Source of the DNA: Tubiluchus corallicola
Taxonomy: Eukaryota; Priapulida; Priapulimorpha; Priapulimorphida; Tubiluchidae
Length of the DNA stretch: 64,000 bases
Reading direction: 5' to 3'
Assembly: GCA_030141605.1 (NCBI GenBank)
Contig: JAQGDQ010000507.1
Location: forward strand, 34,011 to 98,010
The position numbers and the translations under genes were made by a program. How positions within the stretch are numbered: the first letter of the stretch is position 1; every line of letters starts with the position of its first letter. This document shows positions 12,641-24,617 of this stretch, in pieces. The notes under the pieces were generated by a model that saw only the letters and a list, made by a program, of their open reading frames with translations, was not told the DNA's origin and searched no databases.

Positions 12641-12937
12641 AGTAGTGTACCACAAAAACAACTTTTCAATCATGTATCACGTGACTTTTGCATACCGCTA
12701 AAGACAGGAAGCCATGACTGGTCAATGCACCCAAGTGAACAACAGTACAGCACAGATTTAATGTATCCGACAGTCATGATGATTTAAACTCCTCTCTAGT
12801 CTAAGTAAAATGTAGTAATTGCCGTGATCAATTAGGGGCATGTAGAGAATTCACGTCGTACTTAACATGCTGTTTCCTGCATATCATCTTTTAAAATGTT
12901 GTCTAGTCCAAAGGAAAGCTGTTCGTGCTTTGCGTCG
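12641..12937. other. Unassigned intergenic DNA
   Basis: No supported feature. Confidence 0.45.
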
Positions 12938-13009
12938 AATGGTATGGTCCAATGGTAGCGTGCTCGGTTACCCCAACCGGAGGTCGAGGGTTCAATTCCC
13001 GACTGAGTC
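12938..13009 (+). mobile_element. tRNA-derived SINE-like head
   Basis: Box A-like TGGTCCAATGGT (12945-12956) and box B GGTTCAATTCC (12989-12999). The T-arm has two mismatches, so I do not call a functional tRNA. It ends CCCGACTGAGTCA, like the other SINE-like copies here. Confidence 0.5.
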
Positions 13010-13290
13010 AAACCAAAGACTTAAAAAATGGTACCGCTGGTTCTTTGACAAAACATCGAAGGTATATCGAAGTAAAATGCGAGTAATAATAAACGGGACC
13101 ACCTTGGAAATAAGTAATGAGTTACTTAACGTAGCATCCTTGGACTTCACAGGACGTAGTAAGTATGACACGCTAAAAAATTATCTCTTAATGTACGACT
13201 GGTGAATTATGTAATGACTACTCCATCTAATACAGTTTGTAGGGGATTTCTATGAAACCATTTTTCTAACCATACTCTGTGATATTTATA

Positions 13291-13923
13291 AGCAAAACCA
13301 GACCCAATTTTAAACTGCAGGTCAAAACAATCTACTCCTTAAAATATTGAAAGCAAACATACTATTTTTTTCAAAAATGACTTACGTGAAAGAATTATTA
13401 CCACACAAACGCAATTTTAGCGTTCGCGCCACTAGTTCTTCGCTGTGGCATGCATTTCGCCATTTGCTAGTTAGATGGGCACTAGCGCCTACATCTCAGA
13501 AACACGTTGCACAAAAACAGGTACTGTACCACTCAGTTCAGATGTGTTAGTTTGCGGCGAACTACACACGTTCGACAGCTCATGCGTGAGCACAGCAGTA
13601 AATGTGAAATTTTAATTTTCATCTTAAAACTCGAGTTGTAGCACAACACACCGAATCACTTACAGTAGCACTGTACTTCAATTTTCTCCTTTGCAAACAC
13701 GTGCAACACGCTCGTGGGTTATATGCGTTGCTGAAAATAACGCTAGTTTGTGATGTCATCAATACTTGGGCTCGCCCGTACTTAACCAAGATTTTAATCT
13801 GTTATTTAGTTATCAGAATGTAGTATATTGCAGTACTTTTGCAATATATTATTGGTGTTAAAATGGATACTTTTTACCGTATTGAAAAATGGGGTAATAT
13901 ATGAAAAATCATACTGTCTTCCT
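13291..13923 (-). mobile_element. M1 MITE, minus orientation
   Basis: It starts AGCAAAACCAGACCCAATTT and ends CATACTGTCTTCCT followed by TTAA (13924-13927). The left flank is TTATA, one base off TTAA. It is collinear with 24618-25235 on the other strand. No transposase coding. Confidence 0.75.
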
Positions 13924-13927
13924 TTAA

Positions 13928-14314
13928 TAAATACCCCGTGATGGCTGTAACTCCAATGAAACCTCACAACTGCAGCCATTGATAGACTTCTTTTACCCGC
14001 TTAGAGACCAAAATGCGGTCGCTAAAAGCTTTAAATGCCTCTAACGGGATTCTAAAGTAGATGTGATGGCAAATCCATTATATACTGTCATTAGCAGACT
14101 AGCATGCTGTACATGTCATGAAGGTATTACTGCTAATGTCACTACTAATGAGCATTTCAGGTATTCATTTATACGGGTCACGGTCCCATATTTTACTCTG
14201 TCTGGTTAGTACCTAGCGGCTATGCAAAAACAGGTAGGAGGTTAAAAACCCACAAATTATTAAATTTTGATACCAAACTTGATGGACAGGAAATGCAAAA
14301 AAAATTGGAATGCA
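13928..14314. other. Unassigned intergenic DNA
   Basis: No supported feature. Confidence 0.45.
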
Positions 14315-14390
14315 GCCTAGATTTGAATCGGGGACTTTCTTCTTACACTGCAAACACCTTAGACTATTAGACCATCTCATTCCCAACACA
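14315..14390 (-). mobile_element. tRNA-derived SINE-like head, minus strand
   Basis: On the minus strand box B-like CGATTCAAATC (14320-14330) and a box A-like TGGTCTAATAG (14364-14374) are in tRNA order and spacing. Confidence 0.4.
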
Positions 14391-14618
14391 AGGCAGTCCG
14401 AAGTTCATTGATTATAGCTGGCCAACCAAATTCAGCATTTCCTATGTTAATTGTTAATCGCTCACACCAGAGTGATCCTAATTAGATTATTTTTTTACTC
14501 TGATTAAATGAGAGCCTGAAATTTCCATGGGCGATTAATTAACTAATAACTATTATAACGTTAATGTCAACATTGCTATTGATGATGTTACAAATAGTAG
14601 TAAGCTCTTAGTGTGAGG
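14391..14618. other. Unassigned intergenic DNA
   Basis: No supported feature. Confidence 0.4.
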
Positions 14619-15078
14619 ACCAAGCCATGTCAAGACAGAGACACATAACACAAACAGGCCTGGGCATTCACTGACCATGTAAAGACAGACACATGACACA
14701 AACAGGCCTGGGCATTCACTGACCATGTCAACACAGAGCACATGACACAAACAGGCCTGAGTATTCAGTGACCATGTCAAGACAGAGAACACATGACACA
14801 AACAGGCCTGGACATTCACTGACTATGTCAAGACAGAGAAACAGAGAACACATGACACAAACAGGCCTGAGCATTCACTGACCATGTCAAGACAGAGACA
14901 CATGACACAAACAGGCCTGGGCATTCACTGACCATGTCAAGGCAGAGACACATGACACAAGCAGGCCTGGGCATTCACTGACCATGTCAAAACAAGAGAA
15001 CATCTGACACAAACTAGTGTGAGAACCAAGCCTGGGCATTCACTGACCATGTCAAGACAGAGAACACGTGACACAAAC
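14619..15078. repeat. About 50-bp minisatellite, about 9 copies
   Basis: The unit is CTGGGCATTCACTGACCATG plus TCAAGACAGAGACACATGAC plus ACAAACAGGC, with small length changes between copies. Confidence 0.92.
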
Positions 15079-16469
15079 CTGTTCACTAAGCATGGAACGC
15101 AATGTTTCTTGAGACATGCTTTAAAACTCCCTTTTCTTTCCGTTTACCTAGGCAAAGCAGCAACTTACCTTCAGTGTTCAATGGCTTCCTTTTGGAAAAC
15201 AGTCAACTCAACTTTATTACCAATTCCAAGATGATTCCATGAATAAATCATGACCTACAAAAAAGTGACCAATTAACAATTGATATGTTTCTAAGAAGGA
15301 CCCTGCAAAAGAGTGAAGACATGGTCAGGAAGGCACGTGACCTGCCTACGTCACAACCAAACTGTTCGCCATTTTGGTGTTTTGTTATAGCAGTTGTGTG
15401 GAACTCGAGAATTCACACGCACATCTAGGATTTTAAAAAATAAAAGCCAAGTCTCTGGGGAAGTTGAGCTTATTTTAATATTTGGGAAAAATGTTAGAAA
15501 GTTTTAGCAATAAAAATGATAAGCATCTCGTGTAATTAGTAAAATCAATTTAATGTCGTGATCACTTTACGCTTGGGGGCGCTCATCTTAGACGAAAAAT
15601 GGCGTCATCCGGTTTCCGTGCAATATAAACACTTATCCCGCCAGGTGATTCAGAATCCTTTTTAACTTATAGAGCGAACTCTATAAACTAAGTAACCAGC
15701 TCGGCACCTACTACGTGCTGGCAAGTTTACATGTGCATCTAAAAGTCAACAAAAATCTGTAAACTAATTACTTACACAATTAATGTTAATTACTTACACA
15801 TTTTAAGGTGTAATATCCTGTGGATTAAAGCAATGTAACCACTTAAATTTGATCATAATTGATCGAATGACTAATTTCTAGATAAACATAGTTAAACACA
15901 ACATTAGAATAACGGAATTTCTCAACAACATGTGGAAATTTCTCAACGCGTACCTTCACACAGCTTGCCTCGATGCCCAGCATACACCAGCTTACGTCAT
16001 TTTTTTAAAATATGCCGGCATCAACGATTGTTTGGCGGGAGATAAGACATATTTAAATATCTTTTACATTTTAAGCAAAGCATTCTATGCGCATATATTG
16101 TGTAGTGATTTCAATATTTTTAATTGTACATTAAAATGCAATAAATGTTCGAGGGTTGGTTCTTCCTTCACGAAGTCATACTTCTACGGGCTGTATCAGA
16201 AATACGCGCAACGGAAACGGCAACAACTACTACTCACTTACTGCTTGCATGCCAGCTATCACGTCATTCATGTCATATTAAACGCAGAGTTGACTGGATA
16301 ATCGCATCACCTCCAGCTAATAGTTCTCACTACTACACAACATACCACTTTTGCTGCTGGTCGGTTGCTCCAATGTTTCGTGCAAAATAGCCGCTAATCT
16401 CCATTTAACGTTAGTCACACAAGTATGTGAGAATTTTAAACCAACAATTAAGGTTAAAGACTATTAAAA
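15079..16469. other. Unassigned intergenic DNA
   Basis: The longest frame, 15930-16301 (123 codons, plus), shows no recognisable domain, and I do not call it a gene. Confidence 0.4.
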
Positions 16470-16536
16470 ACAGTGAGATAATCCGGATTTGAACCTAGAA
16501 GCTTTTGATATCGGGTCACACGCTCTAGCCAATTAA
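16470..16536 (-). mobile_element. tRNA-derived SINE-like head, minus strand, interrupted in box A by an M2 MITE
   Basis: On the minus strand box B AGGTTCAAATCC (about 16486-16497) and box A TTAATTGGCTAGAGCG (16521-16536). The TTAA inside box A is the M2 insertion point. Confidence 0.5.
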
Positions 16537-17127
16537 AAGAAAACCGGACAATTGTGTTAAAATTAGTTCAGAATAAAGAATGCTCTAAAAATATTGGAAA
16601 CTACAATAGCTTTTTTTAAATCAAAGCTTAGATTAAATAATAATGACCTCGGATACTTACATTCCTTTAAACTTTCAAAGCTACGCGCGGCTCAGTGAAT
16701 CTACTAAGATTGGCAGCGGCGCCTTTTTGTCACATTCGCTTGGTCGACAAATGGAATGCGGTACGGTGATAACCATGATCGTGAACTGCAGTGTTAGTTT
16801 CTGACGTCATATGATGTAGAGCCCATTTTTCGTGACATCACGCGTTTAGACTGTAACACTTATGCGAATGTGCTTGACGCGCAAGGGAAGACGTCTTCAG
16901 CAGCGTTAAACAGTACTGTTACACTTGCAAGGGTAGACGCCTGCCATTGCACAAACTGTGGTTAGTTTCTGACGTAAGCAACAGCTGTGTTCGGTTGCCG
17001 TTAATTAACTTTCTAAGCTAATTATTCAAATACAAGAAACAATTACTAACTTTTACAGGCAAGAAAATGTATATTTCGGACAGTAAATTAAAATAAGATT
17101 GAGTCTAAAGAATCATTCTGTTTTCCT
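16537..17127 (-). mobile_element. M2 MITE, TTAA-flanked
   Basis: TTAA flanks at 16533-16536 and 17128-17131. Ends AAGAAAACCGGACAATTG and ATCATTCTGTTTTCCT resemble the M1 ends; the internal sequence is a separate family shared with 30167-30714 and 46101-46637. Inside are two CTGACGT(CA/AA) motifs beside GTTAGTTT. Confidence 0.75.
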
Positions 17128-17489
17128 TTAAACTATTAACTTAGTGGGCTAAAGCAAGCCTAAATTCTGATACAGCATACGATCAGTAGCTTGAGCTGAT
17201 TTGGTCTCTTCTTTCCATAATCAAAAATTTACGTCTGTAAAAACCACTCCTAATACTGGTGACTTTCAAATCTACATTTCTGTTTTAGTGTCATAATATC
17301 CCAAACCAATAGAAAGATAGTGTCATCATATCCCAAACGCCAGCAAGTACTAATCATAGCGTTTGTTGACAATAACTCAAACACGTCCCAGATCTAAATC
17401 AATTTGAATCAGGTTACTAATATAATCTCTGATAATTTGTCTAGGCAAGGCAATTTATTAGACTACGTGTCAGTAGTAGGGAGTGATCA
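17128..17489. other. Unassigned intergenic DNA
   Basis: A short direct repeat, TGTCATmATATCCCAAAC, occurs at about 17289-17306 and 17321-17338. Otherwise nothing. Confidence 0.4.
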
Positions 17490-17755
17490 CTGATGACAAT
17501 AATAGTTGTGCTGTACAACAGCTTACAATGACGATGGCAATGCCAATTAAGATGACAGTGACGATAATGATAATGATGACGCTGACGGTCCTAATGATTA
17601 ACGATGAAAATAATAATAATGGCGATGATGGCTACGGTATAATAATAATAATGGTAATCATGGTTACAGTGATGACATATATGATGATGATGACAATGGC
17701 GACAATGTCAACATCGACAATAACGATAACTATGATGACGACAATGAAGTGGCAT
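17490..17755. repeat. Degenerate ATG/GAC-rich low-complexity tract
   Basis: Imperfect GATGAC/AATGAC trinucleotides. The 129-codon open frame here is a low-complexity Met/Thr/Asp/Ile by-product. Confidence 0.8.
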
Positions 17756-18023
17756 GATTCACCATCTCAGACCACCCAATTTAGCTTTAATACCGAACTA
17801 TTTAGTGATAATTTACACCAACTCGGTGACAAATGTCTTTTGACATTTTCCTTTCCTTTCAGTAACTACTAACAGCAAACGAGTTGAAAGTATCACATAT
17901 TTAAAGGTTCTATTTTCCGAAAAGCAGATTTAGTGGCCGTATGTCAAGCAGAAAGAACAAAATCGCATTGTAAACAAAACAAATCAGTTAATTATAATTA
18001 GACAATCACTACTCACAAATTCA
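17756..18023. other. Unassigned intergenic DNA
   Basis: No supported feature. Confidence 0.4.
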
Positions 18024-18375
18024 GGCCCATACTATAGGCATGTACAGGCTGCAGCCTACAGGGCCCCTCTCAAGCTTGGGGAGCCTCTAGGTAACATTTG
18101 GAAAAAATCACTTTTTTCACTTCGGCTGTGTTGCCTTATGTACTAATTTGATTTGCAATAACTAGTAAAATAGTGGTATTTTTTAAAGAATATATTTATT
18201 GACAAACAAAAGATAGCTATCCTACTTTAAAGAATTTGCGATAAGTTTACTTCGAGCTATGTAAATGTCGCTAAAACATCACGAGTAAAAATATTCAAAA
18301 CGGAAGAGGGGGAATTCGAAGGGGGGTTCGGTCCAATAATTTCACTAGCCTAGGGGCCCACAAGGTCATAATCAA
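18024..18375. mobile_element. hAT-like fragment
   Basis: It starts CAGGCCCATACTATAGGCAT, then GGCTGCAGCC and GGGCCCC, and later has CCTAGGGGCCC at 18350-18360. This resembles the common CAGGGCC...GGCTGC...GGGCCCC hAT terminus. The far end is not recognisable. Confidence 0.4.
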
Positions 18376-18638
18376 GCTGCTATTAAGTTACGTTTAAACC
18401 AACAATTCAAATCTGCTTACAGACAATGACATACATTTTGTAACTGTAACAATGAACTTAAAATATCTAATGAAAAACTGAACTGAATACATAAAATGTC
18501 AAAGGTCGATCATTAGCCAATACGAATGTTCGAGCAACTATCTATTTTTTAAACTTTCATTGAAAATGGGGTAATTACTAGATAGGCGTATCAATTAACA
18601 GTGGAATAAACCCAATTTGCCTGAAATTTGTACCAAGC
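18376..18638. other. Unassigned intergenic DNA
   Basis: No supported feature. Confidence 0.4.
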
Positions 18639-18700
18639 CTGCACTGAACACGGGAACTTGCGGTTGTCAGTCCAACAACTAGACTACACAGTCCCTTGTG
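18639..18700 (-). mobile_element. tRNA-derived SINE-like head, minus strand
   Basis: On the minus strand a box A-like TAGTCTAGTTGTTGGACTG and box B-like AGTTCCCGTGTTC appear in tRNA order; both are degraded. Confidence 0.35.
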
Positions 18701-18954
18701 AATAACGCGAACTATGTTATTAGTTTAGTTTTGTACATTGTTTTACGAAATGTATTAATTTTGGATTTGCTCCTTTATTTCACAACACTCATCCGACACG
18801 AGTGTAGCTCAAACATACCTTCAATATTATGCATTCCTTTAGTTTCTAGTCTAGTCTACCAAAGTATACTAGAGAAATATAATATAGAAAATTTCTCTCG
18901 ATTTTTCTCTCTACAAGCGCATCACTTAGGAATTGAGACCGGTAGATGAGACAG

Positions 18955-21396
18955 TGCACATAGAAACCAAAGACTATGCACGTGGGACGGTGAAGATAGC
19001 AACCAAAGACTGTGTACATGGGATGGTGAAGATAGCAACCAAAGATTGTGTACGTGGGACGGTGAAGATAGCAACCAAAGACTATGCACGTGGGACGGTG
19101 AAGATAGAAACCAAAGACTGTGTACGTAGGACGGTGAAGATAGAAACCAAAGACTGTGTACATGGGACGGTGAAGATAGAAACCAAAGACTATGTACGTG
19201 GGACGGTGAAGATAGAAACCAAAGACTGTGTACATGGGACGGTGAAGATAGAAACCAAAGACTGTGTACGTGGGACGGTGAAGATAGAAACTAAAGACTG
19301 TGTACATGGGACGGTGAAGATAGAAACCAAAGACTATGTACATGGGACGGTGAAGATAGAAACTAAAGACTGTGTACATGGGACGGTGAAGATAGCAACC
19401 AAAGACTAAGTACGTAGGACGGTGAAGATAGAAACCAAAGACTGTGTACATGGGACGGTGAAGATAGAAACCAAAGACTGTGTACATGGGACGGTGAAGA
19501 TAGAAACCAAAGACTGTGTACATGGGACGGTGAAGATAGAAACCAAGGACTATGTACGTGGGACGGTGAAGATAGAAACTAAAGACTGTGTACATGGGAC
19601 GGTGAAGATAGAAACCAAAGACTATGTACATGGGACGGTGAAGATAGAAACTAAAGACTGTGTACATGGGACGGTGAAGATAGCAACCAAAGACTAAGTA
19701 CGTGGGACGGTGAAAATAGAAACCAAAGACTATGTACGTGGGACGGTGAAGATAGAAACCAAAGACTATGTACGTCTAATGGTGAAGATAGAAACCAAAT
19801 ACTATGTACATGGGGTGGTGAAGATAGAAAACTAAGACTATGTACGTGGGACGGTGCAGATAGAAACCAAAGACTATGTACGTGGGACGGTGAAGATAGA
19901 AACCAAAGACTATGTACGTAGGACGGTGCAGATAGAAACCAAAGACTATGTACGTGGGACGGTGAAGATAGAAACCAAAGACTGTGTACGTAGGACGGTG
20001 AAGATAGAAACCAAAGACTATGTACATGGGACGGTGAAGATAGAAACCAAAGACTGTGTACGTGGGACGGTGAAGATAGAAACCAAAGACTGTGTACATG
20101 GGACGGTGAAGATAGAAACCAAAGACTATGCACGTGGGACGGTGAAGATAGCAACCAAAGACTGTGTACATGGGACGGTGAAGATAGAAACCAAAGACTG
20201 TGTACGTGGGACGGTGAAGATAGAAACCAAAGACTGTGTACGTGGGACGGTGAAGATAGAAACCAAAGACTGTGTACATGGGACGGTGAAGATAGAAACC
20301 AAAGACTATGCACGTGGGACGGTGAAGATAGCAACCAAAGACTGTGTACATGGGACGGTGAAGATAGAAACCAAAGACTGTGTACGTGGGACGGTGAAGA
20401 TAGAAACCAAAGACTGTGTACGTGGGACGGTGAAGATAGAAACCAAAGACTGTGTACATGGGACGGTGAAGATAGAAACCAAAGACTATGCACGTGGGAC
20501 GGTGAAGATAGCAACCAAAGACTGTGTACATGGGACGGTGAAGATAGAAACCAAAGACTGTGTACGTGGGACGGTGAAGATAGAAACCAAAGACTGTGTA
20601 CGTGGGACGGTGAAGATAGAAACCAAAGACTGTGTACATGGGACGGTGAAGATAGAAACCAAAGACTATGCACGTGGGACGGTGAAGATAGCAACCAAAG
20701 ACTGTGTACATGGGACGGTGAAGATAGAAACCAAAGACTGTGTACGTGGGACGGTGAAGATAGAAACCAAAGACTGTGTACGTGGGACGGTGAAGATAGA
20801 AACCAAAGACTGTGTACATGGGACGGTGAAGATAGAAACCAAAGACTATGCACGTGGGACGGTGAAGATAGCAACCAAAGACTGTGTACATGGGACGGTG
20901 AAGATAGAAACCAAAGACTGTGTACGTGGGACGGTGAAGATAGAAACCAAAGACTGTGTACGTGGGACGGTGAAGATAGCAACCAAAGACTGTGTACATG
21001 GGACGGTGAAGATAGAAACCAAAGACTATGTACATGGGACGGTGAAGATAGAAACCAAAGACTGTGTACATGGGACGGTGAAGATAGAAATCAAAGACTA
21101 TGTACGTGGGACGGTGAAGATAGAAACCAAAGACTATGTACATGGGACGGTGAAGATAGAAACCAAAGACTGTGTACATGGGACGGTGAAGATAGAAACC
21201 AAAGACTGTGTACATGGGACGGTGAAGATAGAAACCAAAGACTGTGTACATGGGACGGTGAAGATAGAAACCAAAGACTATGTACATGGGACGGTGAAGA
21301 TAGAAACTAAAGACTGTGTACATGGGACGGTGAAGATAGCAACCAAAGACTAAGTACGTAGGACGGTGAAGATAGAAACCAAAGACTGTGTACATG
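18955..21396. repeat. 36-bp minisatellite, about 68 copies, with a 180-bp higher-order unit
   Basis: The unit is ACGGTGAAGATAGAAACCAA plus AGACTGTGTACATGGG. Between about 20041 and 20979 the array repeats exactly every 180 bp (five units): the 60-base blocks starting at 20101, 20281, 20461, 20641 and 20821 are identical. Period 36 is divisible by three, so open frames of up to 499 codons (plus) and 556 and 443 codons (minus) overlap; they translate as 12-residue repeats and I reject them as genes. Confidence 0.97.
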
Positions 21397-21560
21397 TGGA
21401 GAGACACAAACAGAAAAACATGTATTAATGAACTGTAACTTGACACGTGAAATCAGAAGAAAATATCCTAGTGTGAACTTTTCTGCACTGTCTAATATTA
21501 TGGAGAGCAACCATTCATTTGAAATTTGCTCTCAAGTGTTACAAGCTTTTCGAAACTAAC
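21382..21560 (+). pseudogene. Non-LTR retrotransposon (LINE) reverse-transcriptase C-terminal remnant
   Basis: Running out of the last 36-bp unit in frame, the sequence reads NQRLCTCGETQTEKHVLMNC, then NLTREIRRKYPSVNF and on to a TAA at 21558-21560. The order C-x-C-(x9)-H-(x4)-C followed by a basic segment is the zinc-knuckle-like tail common at the C-terminus of LINE polyproteins. No upstream RT domain remains. Confidence 0.5.
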
Positions 21561-22769
21561 AGTGGTTTCATTAATGTTCGCTTAAAATATCAAACTAAAA
21601 TGTATAACCACTTTTTCGATGGTATAAAGTTAGTACAATTAGTTTATTTATATGCTAACATGATCCACATGTGATAAATTCTTGACGAAAACAGTAATGG
21701 ACTGTAAATTTTATTATTTTCTGCTACCCCAGTTTTTGTATCAATCATTGCACTCATAGTCAATAAACTAAACTACTAATGTCTAATGTTATTATTATAT
21801 ACTTATTACAGCTGTACTGCTATGATACCAAACATTTCTCATCAATAACATCAGCCTCTCACAAATCACGATCAAGGAAAAATATTCAATAAGCTAACCG
21901 ACGCGCTCACGGCTCTTATTATACAGATGCTAGGCTTCAGCATAATTTGCTTTTTGTGTCAGGTTTCAAACGCACACCTAACATCCTCAACAAATGTCAA
22001 CTGTCATCCTCGAGATGAAGAGCAAGGAGGCGCTTTGCAATAAATTCAACATCATCTCTCATTGGGGTGTATTACTCCGCGACGGAAATTGCACAGGCGA
22101 TAAAAATACGCATAAACCCTGCCGATCAATTAAACTAACGAACATAAAACTTCGTATGTCAAGCAAATCTAATTTTCCTGGAATAAAGTGCGGGTGCGAT
22201 ACGCCACACAAAGGCGAGTGCACTTCAAAAATGTCTAATGACAGGCGACAATGTTCATAGTCGACAAACATATCGTCGCCATTGTACAATGACGTTTATG
22301 AAATGAATGAAAAGTAACTTTATCAACTGCAAGAAATGTGTACATTGCCCGTACCCTGTATTTGTGAATGGATCCGCCACTGATTAAAAAAATCATTGTG
22401 CGCCACTGCATGATAAAATAAAATGACATTAAGTGATAAATATTATAACAGCGCGTGTTTTATTCAGGGAAAGTGATATTGATTTAGCTGCATCCAAACA
22501 ATTTTAATCAAATTTCGCTTTCCCGTGGCGAAGCAAGCCGAACAGAATGAATGTAACGTTTCAAGCGACATTCCAAAATATTTTAATAGCTTAAAAGCTT
22601 TCTGGGCGGTGACTAAATACGCTATTTACAACTACAAATCAGGTCCCTATAGAGTCCAAAGTCCGTCTACTCTAGCTCATAACACTCGGCTCAAAATCTG
22701 TCCCAATGTCATCCAGTCATGGCCGAGCAGTGTGAACTTAGTTCTCAAATAAAAATTAAGTTATCACCA
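21561..22769. other. Unassigned intergenic DNA
   Basis: Small frames at 21994-22260 (88 codons, cysteine-rich) and 22525-22752 (75 codons) lack any recognisable domain or splice context. Confidence 0.4.
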
Positions 22770-23333
22770 AAGACAATCACAAACCTGGGAATAAGAAACC
22801 TAGGAACCAGGAACAAAGGAATTAGGAACAAAAGCCCCAGTAACCTATGACTAAGACACTAGGAACCAGGAACCTAAGAACCAGGAACACGGGGATTAGG
22901 AACAAAAGATATAGGAGCCTATGACTAAGAACCTACGAACCACAAACCTAGGGATTAGGAATCTAATATCTGGGAACCTAGGACAAGGAATCTAGGAACC
23001 AGGAACACAGAGATTAGGAACAAAAGAACCAGGAACTTAGGAATCAGGAACATAGGAATTAGGAATAAAAGAACCAGGAATCCAGGGACTACGAACCTAG
23101 GAACCGCAACCTAGGGATTAGGAACATAAGAACTGGGAACATAGGGATTAAGAACCTATGAACTAAGAACCTAGGAACCAGGAACACCTAGGAATTAGGA
23201 ACCTATGAACCAGGCACCTAGAAACTAAGAATCTAAGAAACAAAAACCCAAGATTAGGAACCTAGCAACTAAGAACCTAGAAACCAGGAACACCTAGGAA
23301 TTAGAAATCTACGGACTAGGAACCTAAAAGCCA
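22770..23333. repeat. Irregular AGGAACCTAGGAATTAGGAAC-type repeat
   Basis: Short words such as AGGAACC, CCTAGG, GGAATTAGGAAC and AAGAACCT recur with variable spacing (roughly 20 bp). It is far more degenerate than the other arrays. Confidence 0.85.
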
Positions 23334-24613
23334 GTAAGAAAATTTGTACGACTGCATTCCTTTTGCAGTGAAAAACGTTTTTACACAAATCCTATTGTTT
23401 TATACAACTGCTTACCTATCCAATGTTGTTAAGCTTTAATTACGAACCTTTCTGGCTAACTGCTGAACATTCTGTCATAATTAGCCAAGTTCTAGTTGAC
23501 TCAATAAAAACCTGCTCGTTTTTGCAGCATCTCTAGCACGCGAATTCGCCATAAAAGAAGAGAACGTGTATAATGAACGATCGAAAAAATCTTTGTGTTC
23601 TGTCAAGTATACTCACAGTAACGTAGAATAACATTGCACAGTTGCACTGTATCTTACATTAAAAAGACGGTGGTGCGTTCACATGAGCGCGACAAAAACG
23701 ACAGTAGTAGGATGGTTGGTGTTAACCAACGTTAACATTTTAATGAGGTAAATCTGCTAGTTTGCATTGTTGACATCACCACTAGAGATTCAAACATGTG
23801 AATATTTACAGACCCGCAATTATATAACCCATTCGTGTCACTTATCAGACACGGTTAAGATATGAAGGGGGTCCAATGTAAGAATGGTCCCAAATCAAGG
23901 AAAAATATTACTTATTAATAGTCTTAGCAACAAAAGATCAATGACTGCACTAACAGAAATTCCTCACCAAAATGACGCCAAAAACCCAGAGGACAATCAA
24001 CAGAAGTCTAGACCCATGGTTTCAAATGAGGTCCCTGTGAGCAAAAACTTATTTTGACATTTTTAAGCATCGTGACCTTCACCTTAAACTTTTTAACCAA
24101 AAAGAAACGGGTTTCTAGCTCTTGTCTAGACCTATTCATGTGCCACGTTTGCCGGCTACAGCTTCATCTGTTTTGACCTTATTTGACGGACTGACGCACA
24201 GACAGACACGCAATACGTTGGCTAAACGCCCGACCCACTACTGTCCGCATGGGTAACAACAATATGGTGTCCATAATACACAAACTGGTGAATAATCATC
24301 CTAACCCAAATTTAACCATAAATTCTTTGGGGAGTAAAGACTCTAACTATTATTAGATTAGAATTATTTGGCGAATGAGTATAACTTCTTCACACTGAAC
24401 TTTGTTGCCGACCGGTTTCCAGAAATTACTGTTCATTTTCAAGGTAGCTAAAACAAAACCAAATATCAGACTGTAGAAACAACATCTGAAGTACAATGGA
24501 GAAGATAATAGCCAGCCGTTGCTTGATTTATACAGATAATTTAATAATTTAATCCTAGATTATCAGCATTTCAAACTTAAGAACAGAAAAAACTGCCTTT
24601 CTCTTGCCTACTC
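23334..24613. other. Intergenic DNA with a probable old dispersed repeat
   Basis: At about 24000-24240 alternating TGACCTT/ACCTTAAACTTTTT words end in GACGGACTGACGCACAGACAGACACG, typical of old high-copy elements in invertebrate genomes. No gene seen. Confidence 0.35.
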
Positions 24614-24617
24614 TTAA

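Noticed and set aside
12938-13009. Functional tRNA gene
   Set aside because: Box A and box B are present, but the T-arm and anticodon arm have mismatches and several similar decayed copies exist, so a SINE head is more likely.
15930-16301. 123-codon plus frame as a gene
   Set aside because: No domain, no splice context, and composition is like the surrounding non-coding DNA.
18846-21446. Open frames of 443-556 codons on the minus strand and 499 codons on the plus strand
   Set aside because: Both strands are open over the same 36-bp array whose period is divisible by three; translations are pure 12-residue repeats with no other domain.
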